Positions 1 through 12,611 of a stretch of 64,000 nucleotides of DNA are shown piece by piece; position 1 is the stretch's first letter, and every line of letters begins with the position of its first letter. The translations under genes were made by a program, and so were the position numbers. The stretch is taken from positions 12,618,657-12,682,656 of the forward strand of contig NC_080718.1 of assembly GCF_019097595.1 (NCBI RefSeq), written 5' to 3'. This stretch comes from Hemibagrus wyckioides (lineage: Eukaryota > Chordata > Actinopteri > Siluriformes > Bagridae). Below the pieces are notes generated by a model. The model saw only the letters and a list, made by a program, of their open reading frames with translations. It did no database searches and was not told the origin of the DNA.

Positions 1-1623
1 AGATCCTCCGGTCTGCTGTGTCAGTGTGTGTTTCAGGTGTTATTAAAATGTAGATTCTACTTTGCTTAGCTGAGAATCTTCCAGGTTGGCAAGACTGGGT
101 TCAGACATGGTTGAAAGATCTGTTATGCAACATGTGAGATCCTGCTAATCTGCTTTGGCCACTTACTCCTTTTGTGTATCTCAACCACACACACACACAC
201 AGCTGAATGTCATTAATGGGTTTAAGACCAAGCTCCTGCACTTGCATGTGACTGAGAGGGGAAAAGAGAAATCACTACCAATGAATATAATCTACAACGG
301 TTTCTCATCTTCTCATCCTAAGATCTTGTGGGTCATTTTATGTGTCTATCTCCCATCTTCCTCTTTGTTGTCTGCAATTACAAATCCCTTCTCTGATCTG
401 GTCTGGGACATTAGTCTGAACACAGAAGGTCAGCTGGACATGGTGGCTAAGCTTGCTTTTAACCGCATTACTCAGTGTGCTAGCATATGCTAACTCTCTC
501 TCCCACACACAGACACGCATACACACACACTGCAGGTGAGAAGCAGACTGCTCACCTCTTTAATGCCCACTGTCACATGGGCTCAGCATTGGGAGGATTG
601 ACCGTGCCATTGATCTAAGAAGCAGGGGAGGGTGTGTAGATAATCACACACACACACACACACTCACACACACACACAACCTAAAGCACATGCTGCATTA
701 GTTTGGCTCCGTCATCTTGAGGACCTGAGGGCCGAGCTAAGCTAAATTAGTTAATTAGCATTGCGCCCTTTCTAGGCAGCATTAGCTAGAAAACAAACAA
801 GCCAGTAAGGAACTAGGCTTCTCTATACAAATGCTTCTGCCATGAGACACACTTTGTCCTTTGTTTCCTTCTTCTTTATTTGCATTCATTCAGTAATAAC
901 GGAAGTGAGAGAAAATGAGGAACACAGATAGCAACTTCCTTTTGTGTCCTGGAAAAAAAAACAGTTAAGCATCAAATTTGCAAAGAAATCCAGATCCAGC
1001 TTTCTATTTGGACTGCATTATTAGAGATTTGGAGGCACAGCAGTAATTGAAAACAATGTAAAAATCATGTCCTGGTCATGAGACTGATGTGGAGCCAAAC
1101 ACATTCTGTTGCTGCAGAGAATGAAAGCAATCAGTAGATTCTCTTTTATAAAGGTGTTAATATAAAGAAGAGGCCCTTACGCATGTGTTGTTAAAATAAT
1201 ATGGGTTTCCCATAAGGCCTCTCAATTCCCTCAAGTGAGAGCTTAATCCTCATGAGGACCTTAAGCAGTCAATGATTTGGCAAGAGTCCAGTCTTGCTTG
1301 TTAAATCCCAAACAGATAGCGAGTACACATGTACACAGTGAAGAAGAACTAGCAATTTTATGCTTCTGTAAGTTCCACTGTTCAGCTATCTTGTCACAGA
1401 GGGGAAGAAGAAACTGTTGCTCAGACAGTTCCTTATTAAAGGAACAGTCATCAATAACAGCAAGTATAATATGTCATAAGTGTAGGAAAGTGGGTCAAAG
1501 AAGTAGTCAAAGGCTATATTAGAAAATAGGGCAGATATCAGATATCAGAGCTACTATTACAATGTCACACAAAATCACAGAAACACAAGTGAAAATATTT
1601 AACAAGGATTAGCAATATAATAG
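1..1623. other. Intergenic, no gene seen
   Basis: AT-rich sequence with two CA repeats and short open frames without protein-like composition. I see no splice-consistent exon or RNA gene. Confidence 0.6.
645..679. repeat. (CA)n microsatellite
   Basis: Near-perfect CA repeat with one CT interruption. A shorter one is at 186-201. Confidence 0.95.
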
Positions 1624-1862
1624 AGAGTAGAAGCCTTTATTATCACCACACATACATTACAGCGGAATTTGTTCCTTCACATATCCCAGCTGAGGAAGTT
1701 GAGGTCAGAGCGCAGGGACAACTGTGATACAGCGCCCCTGGAGAAGAAAGGGTTAAGGACCTTGCTCAATTGCCCAACAGTAGCAGCTGGGCAGTGCTGG
1801 GGCTTGAACACCAATCAACAACCCAGAACCTTAACCACTTGAGCTACTACTGCCCCTTAGAT
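1624..1862 (-). repeat. tRNA-derived SINE
   Basis: On the minus strand it begins GGGGCAGTAGTAGCTCAAGTG, an A-box-like start, followed by GGTGTTCAAGCCCC, a B-box-like sequence, then a core with GAGCAAGGTCCTTAACCC. It ends in AATAAAGGCTTC. This is the usual SINE order. The same layout is common in otophysan fish genomes (from memory). Confidence 0.7.
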
Positions 1863-3404
1863 ATCAGTAACAATATAATAATAGAATATTTGCACTCCCA
1901 TCAGTGAACAGTTGATTACTTAATAGAAAACAAAATAGATTTGTGTTAAAACTAGAATGATTGCACTTGAACTGTAAAACATGATAGTTACCTGAAATGT
2001 ATTTCTTCTCTGTAACTATAAGTTATATAGGAGAAGAACAATTCAAGGTACAAATATGAGAGCAGAAAATAAAGCATTAAAAGCTGTTCATGTTATTTTA
2101 TTCACACATTTTAGCTCAGAAAGTTTTCCTCACATTCTAAAAGCTGTCAATAAAGTAGCTGCTTGAAGGAGAAACTGTGGTCTCAGTGGTGCGGCTGGCT
2201 CTATAATGGATTGTCAAACAACCTAAAGAAAAGGATGCATCTGTGTATACTTTCCAGTATGATGAGTAGTCTATGCAGCACATGTGCATGGTCTTCAGCC
2301 ACAGTACTTCATGGGAAAAGGATGAAATTACAGCTGCTCCTGTGTGCACAACATTTAACATTAACCAACCAAAAATATAAAGACAAATCAGAGAACTCTA
2401 CAACCGAACTAAAACACAAGGGCAACTTTGGAAACATGATAGCAAACGTCATTATGTCACGGTTATTCACTTGACTTCATTACCCATCAACCCCTGTATG
2501 TAATTTGACACATCTCCCTGTTCTGTATTTCCCAGAATCAGCACCTCTACCTAATTTCTGCTTTCTGCATTAGATATAAATACACAACGCTCACTTTTGT
2601 CAATCTGAATGAATTCAATAAGATTACTGATTCAGAATGTACGTACCTTAAACACTGCAGTCTGATTCAGATATTCATTTACATAGATTCCAAACGAAAC
2701 CTCTTTAAAACTTTGTGGGTTTTTTATTGACTGGGAAAATGTTCAGATTTGGGTGTTTATATGCCAATTATTTTCCTATTTACCAGATTATTTTGGATCT
2801 ACGCCAAACCTTTAGAAAATCTTTTCAATCTGATCAAGCCATCAATACGATTCCTAAAAGATTACATGGTTGCATGTAAATGTATCGAGTGTCATACTTG
2901 TTGAACACATGTCTGTTTGATGCTTTACTTGCCATAGTCTTGCCCATAGTCTGCATGTTTTGTGTTGTCTATATTCACTGTGTTAGCCGTGAAGGTCTGC
3001 ACTCCGTCACCTTGAAAATCCCTGACAGCAAAACCAACAACAAACAGCAGTACATCAAAATGGAAAGGGAAAGAAGTTCTTATTGGACATCACAATCCCA
3101 CTGCTGATTGGACACCTTAACGTCAAGGGAAAAGAACTGTGCATTTTCCATCTATTGGCCTTGAAAAAAAGCCCAACATTTTAATGCCCAACATTAAAGA
3201 TGAGCTGTTCTTTCTTCTGAATAACCCAAGCTCCTATTATAATGATTTCAGTGTCCATATACTCATATTAATGCTGTACAAACAGCACATCTCTTTCATA
3301 TGACTGCCCTGGATGCACACAAATAAAAACACTGATACATTGATCTACCTATCTGTTTCTGTTTATCCTGCAGCTCTCTATTTAATGCAGTCTCTCAGAC
3401 TGAA
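1863..3404. other. Intergenic, no gene seen
   Basis: AT-rich; the open frames at 2137-2474 and 2880-3107 are short, on opposing strands or isolated, and resemble no protein. Confidence 0.6.
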
Positions 3405-3835
3405 GCTGCGTTCATACATACAGTGATTTCCAGTCACTGTACTATGAAGTAGGTGTTCCTACAACTGGTTGCCATAGTAATAACATTTATCAGTGGGTGG
3501 AGTAACAAGCATTCAAAAACAATTTTCTTGTTGCTAAAATGAAACAGAGTGTTTGTGTATAAAATCCAGCAGTGTATATCTACATCATATCATACAAGAT
3601 CAGTGTGTGTGTGCTTTGTCACATATCACATGTGCCCTTCTGGCTTCACTCTCATCGGTGCACCGAGTCGCTCCATATTTGCATAAAGTTCAAGTTTTCT
3701 CACATCACTGGACAAACCTGCATGTAGTCGCCAACAGTTTCTGTCAGTCATGTAGTCAGAACTCACAGGTCTCATTGACAATGAATGATGTCCAGCTGCT
3801 TTGCTGCTGTGAGTCGCTGTATGTGTGAACGCAGC
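3405..3835. mobile_element. MITE with 22-bp inverted ends
   Basis: GCTGCGTTCATACATACAGTGA at the left and the inverted copy of GCTGCGTTCACACATACAGCGA at the right match at 20 of 22 positions over a 431-bp span. There is no coding capacity. I see no clear target duplication, so the superfamily (possibly hAT) is not fixed. Confidence 0.65.
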
Positions 3836-4006
3836 ATTTGCTGAGAAAGCCAATACCTACTTCCCTGTCTGTTTTGAGTTTAATGTTTTTTTAATTTGCT
3901 GTTATGGTTGTTATCGTGTTTTTGAATGTGCTTTCATGTTTTATGGTTGATATTTTTTGGCACAGTCTGATTTGCTGTTAAGTCTTGGCTTTGTTAATGT
4001 GTTTTG

Positions 4007-4268
4007 CAGGGCAGCACAGTGGGTAGCTTTACCACCTCCAGGGTTTGATCCTCAGCTTGGGTTTGATGTCTGTAGAGTTTCGCATGCTCTCTCCATGTTC
4101 ACGTGGGTTTCCTCTGGATTCTTTGGTGTCCTTCCACTGTCAAAAACATGCATGTATACAGAGCACCCAACATACACAGCCCTGTAATGTATGGCCGGTC
4201 TATCTGAGGTCAATCCTCCCACCATGCACCCTGTGATTGTCTCCAGTTCAGAATAATGTAGTTTCTGC
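4007..4268 (+). repeat. SINE-like repeat, copy 1 (tRNA-like head)
   Basis: GGGCAGCACAGTGGGTAGC and GGGTTTGATCCTCAGC resemble A and B boxes, followed by the family body TGTTCACGTGGGTTTCCTCTGG. It shares this body with the copies near 16460, 20264, 21158 and 34921. Confidence 0.65.
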
Positions 4269-5895
4269 AAAATGAATGAATAATGTGTTTTGCACTTAAA
4301 AGACACTGTATGAAATTGCTGACCTGGAAATAACTTTGTCTTGTTTGCCCCACTATCAGTGCAAAGATTTTAATTTAGAATAGTGGATTTTGGTGCAAGT
4401 CAGTGATGTTTGTTGGTGACCCTGCAATAAACCTGAGCCTGAGCAGAGCATCCCTACTGAGGAGAGATAATTAGTCCTTATTAGAGCATGGCTGTCTGAT
4501 CCTCCTCTACACCCAACTCCCCCACCCTACCCCAACACACACACACACACATACACACACATATGTAACCAGGAAACAGCTCCACCGAGGAGTTCTGCTG
4601 TCTACAGAGCAGCCATGCAGTGCAGTAAGGAAATGGTGACAAATGCAGCCTGCCACACACTGAGAGAAACAAGAATGGGGTGAGTGAATAAGTGACAAAT
4701 AAAGTTATCATAAAAGTGTATACACTACACCAATATCGAACAATTTAATGAAAAATTGTTTTACAGGCTTTACAAATTTTTTTCAGGAGGTTTTCAGAAG
4801 TAATAAAGACACACGTAGCGTCCAGGCCACACACCACCCTCCAGTCTACTCCACACACCTGGCCACAAGAGACATGCAGCAAACATCCAGTACAGACTGC
4901 AGCTGTCTACCGTACATCACACCTTCCAGCTCACTGTCATTCCCCTCAAACGTTCTTCACGAGACTTGTAAAACAGTGAACATCTGCGTTTATAGCATCA
5001 ATTCTACTGAGAAAAATCAAAAGGGAAGAAGAAGAGAAGGACAGGAGACACGTGTAAGAGACAGCAAAACTGACATGACACACTTGTTTCTCAGAGGACT
5101 TTGAGATCTGGTCACCACCCGTGTCCCCAAACACTACATTTATCATCCCACTTTTCTACACTCCTTCATTTTCCTTTGTTCTCTGCTCAAAGTCTACAAG
5201 AGTGCTGTCGAGTGCCGAGCTGCCAGCATCAGCAACCACGCCGTCCCTCTTCACCCAGCCCGGGCCAGCATACATCCTAAATGTCCTTAGATACGGCCCT
5301 GCTAGGAGCAGTAAAGCGGCTCTTCCAGCTCTGTGCATGTGGATGCTGAGGTCTGCACCCATCTGCTCAGCTCCTGCTTGCTAATCTGCTGCTACCCACA
5401 CACACACATCCACACATATCGTGACAGACTGCATGCGTTTAACTCGCCGATAAGGGCTGGTAGAGAGCACCACAGTAGTCATTACACTCACACAAAACTC
5501 CTACCCTGACATATGTGGCTTAGAAGTCTCTGCGTGGCAGGACATTAAGCTGCTTGGCTTGCACGTGCTATTAAAAGTTGCTGATATTCAAGCAGGAAAC
5601 TTCGCGTTTGGTTTCTTCAACTGGACATATGGAAGGCTGAAGAAAATCTTTCTTTACACAATGGCAGATGTCAGTCAGGAGGCGATGGGTGTATATAGTT
5701 CATCTAGAGTGCAAAGTCAAATAAGTCAAGATGACAAATGGAAGACATCTTTCTCTTACTTAATTAGAGGGCAAGAGAGTGTACATGTGCTCATGAATAT
5801 AAGGGTTATGGTGGACTGCAAAGGTAAATTTCCCACTGATTTCACTCTGTATATGTAGCCAAGATGTTGAAAAGTAATGCAGTTTGATTTTAAAG
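4269..5895. other. Intergenic, no gene seen
   Basis: Contains a CA repeat and short open frames such as 4748-5104 with no recognisable domain. Nothing else supported. Confidence 0.55.
4534..4560. repeat. (CA)n microsatellite
   Basis: CA repeat interrupted by one TA. Confidence 0.9.
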
Positions 5896-6499
5896 CAGAG
5901 GTGGAAAATAATGAACTCTTGTTATAGTACTTGAATACAGAAAGAGTGTTTTTTTTTTTTTGTATAATTAAATCACTGTAGTTTTACTTGAGTTTTTATA
6001 GCTCCATTAGAAAATAACGCATATACTCCTAGAAGATTATCAGTCAAGTTTAAGTAATTCATTTCAAATCCAATCATTTCTGCCAAAATTCTACATTTCA
6101 TTCATGAATTGCTTAGTCAGCAGCAGGAGCAGCAATGTCTGAGACCGTGAGACAAATAAATATCCTTGGCTTGATTTCAATCCTCAGTTAGAAATGTTTC
6201 AAAGGATGAAAAGCAAATGAAAAGCATCTACAAACTTTTAAAAAAGTCACAACTTGTGGAGATTTCAGCATTTGACATCCAATGTGCAAAAAATATGTAC
6301 AGGCAAAAAATGAGTAACACAGTGAGCTATACTAGCTACTGGAGGAAGTTCTTTAGATGTTTTATTACGGTATGAAAGCTCTGTATTAAACTTAAGACAT
6401 CATTCAAATGTTCGGTAGCTAATGCCTGTTGTGTTAAAGGTGTTTTTCACACTGCTCACGTTTGCTGAGGTCCGAATCTGAGCGTGATTGCTCTCGGTG

Positions 6500-6757
6500 C
6501 CTCACCATGGGTGTTAGATTTTGTATAATTTTCATAGGAATTCCTTGTACATTTTAAGTGTTTTTTGTATTTCTTTAAATTGTTTATTATTTTATAATGT
6601 ATTTTTTATTTTTCTATACCATTGCTATGCTCTTCATTGTATTATATTTCAGTGCACTGTTGTTCAGAAGAGTACCCACAGTTTCGTTGTGCAATGACAA
6701 TAAAGTTTATTCTATTCTATTCTATTCTATTCTATTCTATTCTATTCTATTCTATTC
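6500..6757 (+). repeat. Retroelement 3' tail with (TTCTA)n
   Basis: CAATGACAATAAAG followed by about ten TTCTA units (6709-6757) is a characteristic fish non-LTR retroelement tail. The 5' boundary is approximate. Confidence 0.5.
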
Positions 6758-6870
6758 ATCTTACGTCATCACAAGCGTGCAACCACATTGACGCACCTTT
6801 TTTTTTTTAATTATGTCTGCATTCTTGTGAGTTTTGTTTAACTGCTCCAGTATGTTTCCTCTCCTCATAT

Positions 6871-7293
6871 CTGAATAAGGGAACCCTTACCTCTTTGTGT
6901 CCCACAACATTCTCCTGCCTCTAATGTTACGCTGATGTTGTGGAAACTAAGGCTGTTAAACACATGCGCAGTTTACTTTGCTTCCTGAGCAAGTATGAGT
7001 TGCGTTCAGATTCAGGGGGATCGCTTTACAATTCCAGTGCAACCAAACTCACACCACCTCCTACAGGTTGTCTCAGGTTTAGTACGTTTCGTGCGCTTCC
7101 TGATCCGTATGACAGTTTTTTGATTTATTTATTTATTTATTTTCAATTTACCAATTTTTCATGTGGAACCATTCACTATTTGAGACTAAACTGCCAGTGT
7201 GAAAGCACATGCTACAGCTGCTACAGCCTACATGTAACACTCATAATATGTGAGGTGCATATTTATTTGCTAGATATCTAACTATGAAGCTGG
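6871..7293 (+). repeat. Dispersed repeat, copy A
   Basis: Shares ordered blocks with 9757-10135: CTGAATAAGG, GTTGTGGAAACTAA, TTCCTGA(G/A)CAAGT, CAATTCCA(G/C)TGCAAC, CTCAGGTTT, CGCTTCCTG and TAAACTGCCAGTGTGAAA. It sits inside the hAT element at 5896-7559. I do not recognise the family. Confidence 0.65.
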
Positions 7294-8309
7294 ACACACG
7301 TATTAATCAACACTAACTAGCTAGCTAACTCAGCTAGCAAGCTACTGAACAACAACAGCATTTGGCTAAGCTAGCTAGCTAGCAGCACTCTAGTTAACTT
7401 CAGCATAGTTTAGACATGTCCAAAAAAAAGTTATGTAATGACTTGTTTACTCTTAACTAAGTAATTATCTTGATCATTACTTTTACTTTTATTCAAGTGT
7501 AGCATCACTACAGTAGCATTACTTTTACTCAAGTGCATTTTCCTCTCTTTCCACCACTGCTTTAAAGCAAATCTGCAAAAAGCTAAATTAACATGATGAG
7601 CTCCATAAGCAAGCAGATGGTCATTATGATCATTTATACATTATTAGTGCTTGCAATCTTACCTACCTGTGTCGGAGTAATCCAACAGCATCTTTTTTTC
7701 TCTCTCTCTCTCTCCTACCCTTAGCTATGCAAACCTTACTAATATAATGCCCCCAATCATTATAGCACTTAATTATGCTAGATTGCAAGCATACAACTGC
7801 TTTCCAAATGAGATATTTGTAGCAAGAAGAAGAGCGAGCAGTTATCACTGTCTATAATTAATACCTGATCTGGGCTAAACAATGTAAGCTATATGAAAAT
7901 AGCAGATAGAGAAATGTTCTGTTGTACAGTTTGATGTAGAACCTTCAGATGAAACATTATTTCATGTATAATGATGGCACCTGTTTCAAATTGTTACATT
8001 TCAAATCAAATATAATCAAATTATAGCTCTTAATAGCTATGTATCAGCTCTCTTTGTGAGGTTTGGCCATTTCCTGTGTGCATTTTGGAGCACTGGAGTA
8101 TTCGTCCACTGTCATCATTCTGTTTTTCTCCTTTGCTTTTGGTTCATAGATTTGTTCAGTTATCCCCTGCTTGAGTTTTGACTATGATGTTAATTTATGT
8201 CCACCTGCCAACATGGAAGAAGAGGTAAAAGTGAATTGGGAAATCATTATCATTAAATGTTTAGAAAAATGGTTTGAACTTCTTTTATAATAAAAGGCCC
8301 AAACGTTTA

Positions 8310-8830
8310 TCACTCTAATCAGGGACTGGGAAGGGTTTACTTAACAAGACAGAAGGCAACACAAAGAAAACAAAATGTAAAGACGAACCCACAAACAGGA
8401 AGAAGAAGTAGGGGAAGCAAACTAAATGAATCAGAATACAAATCGTAACAAAATAAAGAACATTCGAAAGTAATGGAACCCAAAACAGTGATAACCACAG
8501 ACATAGAAAAACAGTCCAAAAACCAATCCAAATCATAGGAACAAACGGTCCAGGGTCAGTCAAAGTGTTATCAAAGGCAGATGAGAATCAAAACCCTGAA
8601 ACAACAAAGATCAAAACTGTAAGATTAGTAATAAAGAAGGCTTGATAACGTCATGGCAAACAGCACGGAGTGTATAATTAATGAAGAAAACACAGAGAAT
8701 ATATATAAGATGTGTGAAAAACAGACTAAATGTGAAATAGGTGTGTGTGATTAAACGTCCAGAGATTGTGAACATGTGAGTGCTGGTGGCTGCTGGGAGT
8801 GGGAGTCTGTGGCGGCCATGTTTGATGGCC
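8310..8830. repeat. A-rich degenerate repeat, unclassified
   Basis: The strand composition is strongly A-biased, with AAACAGTCCAAAAACCAATC and TCCAGGGTCAGTC motifs reminiscent of fish LTR-element ends. A similar A-rich block is at 22280-22630. No open frame or LTR pair was found, so the call is weak. Confidence 0.3.
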
Positions 8831-9756
8831 TTGAATTAGCGGGAGCTGTGGCGTTGCACGCTGTGACATTATACAGTTAATTAATGAATACCCTCCTTGC
8901 TCCTGTCTTTAATAAAGCACTCATTTAAAGACTAGCTAGGACATTTAAGTTCTATTCTGTATCATTTTGTTTAGTTAGTAACTAAACTTTAATTTAAAAA
9001 AGCACATGTAGGTGCTCAAAAACTTTTGAATGGCAGTATATATAGGAAAGAAATTAAATCTAGTCTTAAGCTACAAGATGCACAAAGATCAACTAGAATA
9101 TTTTTTTTTCTTTTCCCCACCCAGCATACATTCCATCCTATAACCCCAGCCCATATGTCCACTGAGCAGATGGTAGGGAAGTATAGCTAAACCTATCTCT
9201 GCTCTCCTTGTACAAATAGCAGAGGGAAGAACATCTTGAAACAGGCGGACGCTGATGCCGCATGCCCAACATGCTGCCTCAGTCATGTGGCAAAGTGAAA
9301 AATAGAAGCGATCAATGTCCCCCTGGATACAATGACTTTGTTTGTTCCTTTCACCTCTGCCTGCCCACACAGACAGTTAGACAAGTTCACATTTGACAAA
9401 ATCAATCCAGCCAAATGTGATAAATTACCAGACTAACTAAATAGAAGAAAGAAAGTTGAATTTGGTGACTATATTCTTTGCGTACACATGTTTAACATGT
9501 TAGAGTAGTTTGACCATTAAGTGGCACGAGAAATGAAGAGTAACCACACCTTAAAGTAGACATTAAAACACTTCTGTTTTTTGTACATATTGTGCATTCC
9601 TGATCAATGTTTCCGTTATTTCCTATTCCTGATTTCACTTTTGTTTCCCCGACTTGTTTTTTCTTTAATTTCGACATTTGTTGATCTATCAATCAAATAT
9701 CCTCTGCCTGATTTCTGACTGTTGATTTGATTCTCAAAACAAAAAGACTTGCAAAC

Positions 9757-10135
9757 CTGAATAAGGTGCTTCACCTCTTCTGTATCCCGTTAATGTTTCC
9801 CTGCCACTCATGGTACACATGTTGTGGAAACTAATGATGTCGTCATCGGCTAAAACATACTTTAGTTCCTGAACAAGTGCAGACCTGAATACGAGTTGTG
9901 TTTACATTTACAAGAATCACAGCACAATTCCACTGCAACTGACCTACAGTAAGGTAGCCTCAGGTTTGGCATCATGCCGCACTTCCTGCTCCACATAACA
10001 GCTTTGACATTACCAGTTTATCATGTGAACTGTGCTCTGTTTCGAACTAAACTGCCAGTGTGAAACTGCTGCTATAAAGTGCTGCTATAGCAGGATAATG
10101 TGTAAAGGGTATATTTGCTATGTAGCTGGAAGCAT
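9757..10135 (+). repeat. Dispersed repeat, copy B
   Basis: Same orientation and block order as copy A, about 2.5 kb downstream, and without hAT ends around it. Nearby GAGCAATC motifs (10187-10212) may mark its end. Confidence 0.6.
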
Positions 10136-11568
10136 GGTTGAATCAAAGACTCTACAGTCTCATACCTGGGATGAGTTTTGAGAGCTGAGCAATCTGAGAG
10201 CGGAGCAATCGGTTGTCATAACCTAGCTAGCTCCCTCTGAACTGAGTTGTAATTTCACATCAATTCCAAAATATGTCATATTGAACCCTTAACATACAGT
10301 ATAACTTTCTGCTTTCACATAGAACTTTCTGCACCTTCTGCATACCACTATGGAGATGTCCTTTATTACCTGGGAAGTGGTTCGGAGTAAACAGGCTTAC
10401 AGAAGGCGTGAGTGCAGGAACAGCCTGTGCTGCAGAGAACAGGAAACGCTCCTGGAGACAGATGGACACCCATCCTGAGGACGCACACTTTTCTTTACAG
10501 CCCTCCGAGCTGTAATTTCTCCTCCTGTGGGAAAAGAAAGGAAGAACATGTAGGGAAGGGAAAGGTGATAGACATGCACGATTCCTGTCAGGTGGAGCGA
10601 GAATGCTCCGAGTGCTTTTCTTACAGAGAAACCTGCCAGGTCCGTTTCTGAGCCAGATTGTTGGTGGCAGTGCCTTTGCCACACATGCTTAAGCGCGCAA
10701 TTGTGGAAGCGGAAGGAAAAGTTGAGATATAGTGAGAGGGACAGGTTTGCAACTACGACACCCTCGTACACTTCTCCTCAGGTGAGGATAGCAGCCCAGC
10801 TGGAACTGCTCATCCACAGGGGTACACTTGGGGAAGTGTGAACAGCTGTGCAGTGACACGACTGTGAACGAGCCCCACCGGTACACTTACAAAGTGTGAA
10901 TACAAGAGTGGAACACCAGATCTATACTGACCTTACCTTCACAAAGGAGAGTTTTTCAGCATTAGCATCAGCATGACAGCAGCCTAACAATAGAGCACAT
11001 CTGTCCAGAGGTTTTTTCTCACCGTGGTAAGAATGCAAGGACTAGTCGGTTTTATTACTAATTAAATGACATATTGTGGAGAGAACATCTTTGAGAGCAT
11101 CATATATTAAATGGTGTTTTATGATAATGTTCCTCGGTGTAGAATAAAGTAAGATGTTCAACAATTCAGTAGAATGCTCTTTATGAGCGACACAAACACT
11201 AAACTAGCTTCCAGAACAAACCAGAAACAAATGTCTCCTCCTCTGTGGAAGGTCTCTAAACAGCTCAGGCAGGTAGAGACTTTACTCTGCGCAGATGGCA
11301 TTCAGGACACGAGACTACACCAGAGATGGAGAGTGAAAGAAACAGAAAGAGAGACAGACAGAAAAGTGTGTGTGCTGGGGGGGTTAGTGTGCAGGCCACG
11401 TGCTACAGCTGGCATGGAATTCTCAGTGGCATCCGCCAATGTACAGAGCTCCTTAACAACTTCACAGGCTGCAGAGATGAGCTTTAAAGTGTCCACATGG
11501 CCTCTACAGCCCGGCTTTAGAGGAGCTCCACTCAGCCCGGCCCGCCAGCTGCTGCTGGGGCCACCAGC

Positions 11569-11570
<2 letters not shown>

Positions 11571-11598
<28 letters not shown>
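11571..11598. repeat. (GT)n microsatellite
   Basis: Fourteen perfect GT units. Confidence 0.95.
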
Positions 11599-11599
<1 letters not shown>

Positions 11600-12589
11600 T
11601 AGGAGCATGCAAGATAAATTTGTGCAATTGCAAAAGAAAAATAATGACTAGTGAAAATGGATACAGAACATTTACAACAATTGCCATGTATAATGTACAA
11701 TGTTTATTTTTTAATTAATATTCTAGATAACTTCAAGATGCATTTCTCTTATCTACATGGTGATTAAAAGTATGAGATATAAAAAAAAATATGGAAGAAC
11801 GAAGAAAGGAGGGAATCATGACAACATTTTTTACACAGTCTGAGTCAGTGTTAAAATTTCAGGTGCAGGTAGCTGAAGGAGAATTAAATCTAGAAGTTTG
11901 ACAGCAGTGATTACTTTGTTGGTTATCAGCAGCAGCGACTGTATCCCCTAAAAACACTCTTCTGACCTAAAACCCGTCTTAAAGTGAGTTACACCTACAG
12001 GGTTTGCTACTTTTCTTTTCCACTTCCTAATGACCTCAGACTTGAGGAACATATATTAAGGGGAAAGGTACATTGAGTGAGTTCATGGTCTGTTCCCACC
12101 GTCTGTCTATGTGGGTCTGGACCACACTCGTGCTCAGCATTAGCATATCAAGGAGCCTGCAATAGCCACTGGGAGAAAAAAAAAAGCTCCTCTCTGCGGG
12201 GATGATGTCCATTTTGTCCTCTCTCCCAACATCTGTTCTAACCTTTGGAGCCAGAAGGGGAATGCCAGACAAGTATTTGATTTATGGTAATGCTGTTTGT
12301 AGCCATCATTTTTCTACGCCAGTTTGCTGTAGATTGAATAGATGAGCTGATATTATGATTTTTATTTTTTTTTACCAATTAAAATCTTATCCAATCCTTT
12401 TTTTTTGTTCAGTGGATTATTATATACCTGTCAGTAATAGCAAACAACAATGTATTACAGATAGAATGAAGGACGTAATGCAAGAACGAGTAAGAAAGAG
12501 AGAGAAGGAAGTTTGATCCTCGTCCATCTGCCCTCTCCCTGAAGTCTGCTGCTCAGGCTGGGCAACAGAATGGAGGTCTGCTTCCCCTC

Positions 12590-12611
12590 ACACACACACA
12601 CACACACATAC
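12590..12611. repeat. (CA)n microsatellite
   Basis: CA repeat with one TA unit. A similar repeat is at 15543-15564. Confidence 0.9.

Larger units (their letters stand above)
5896..7559. mobile_element. Tol2-like non-autonomous hAT element, with nested repeats
   Basis: Ends CAGAGGTGGAAAA and CCACCACTG are short hAT-type inverted repeats, with subterminal GTACTTGAATAC/TTTTACTTGAG and ACTTTTACTCAAGTG motifs as in Tol2 ends. Flanks TTTTAAAG (5888-5895) and CTTTAAAG (7560-7567) form an 8-bp target duplication with one mismatch. No transposase is found. Inside are a pentanucleotide-tailed retroelement end (about 6510-6757) and one copy of a dispersed repeat (6871-7293). Confidence 0.7.

Noticed and set aside
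6709..6757. Regular short repeats considered as a CRISPR-like or coding repeat
   Set aside because: It is a tandem TTCTA tail of a retroelement without spacers; CRISPR is not expected in a vertebrate.
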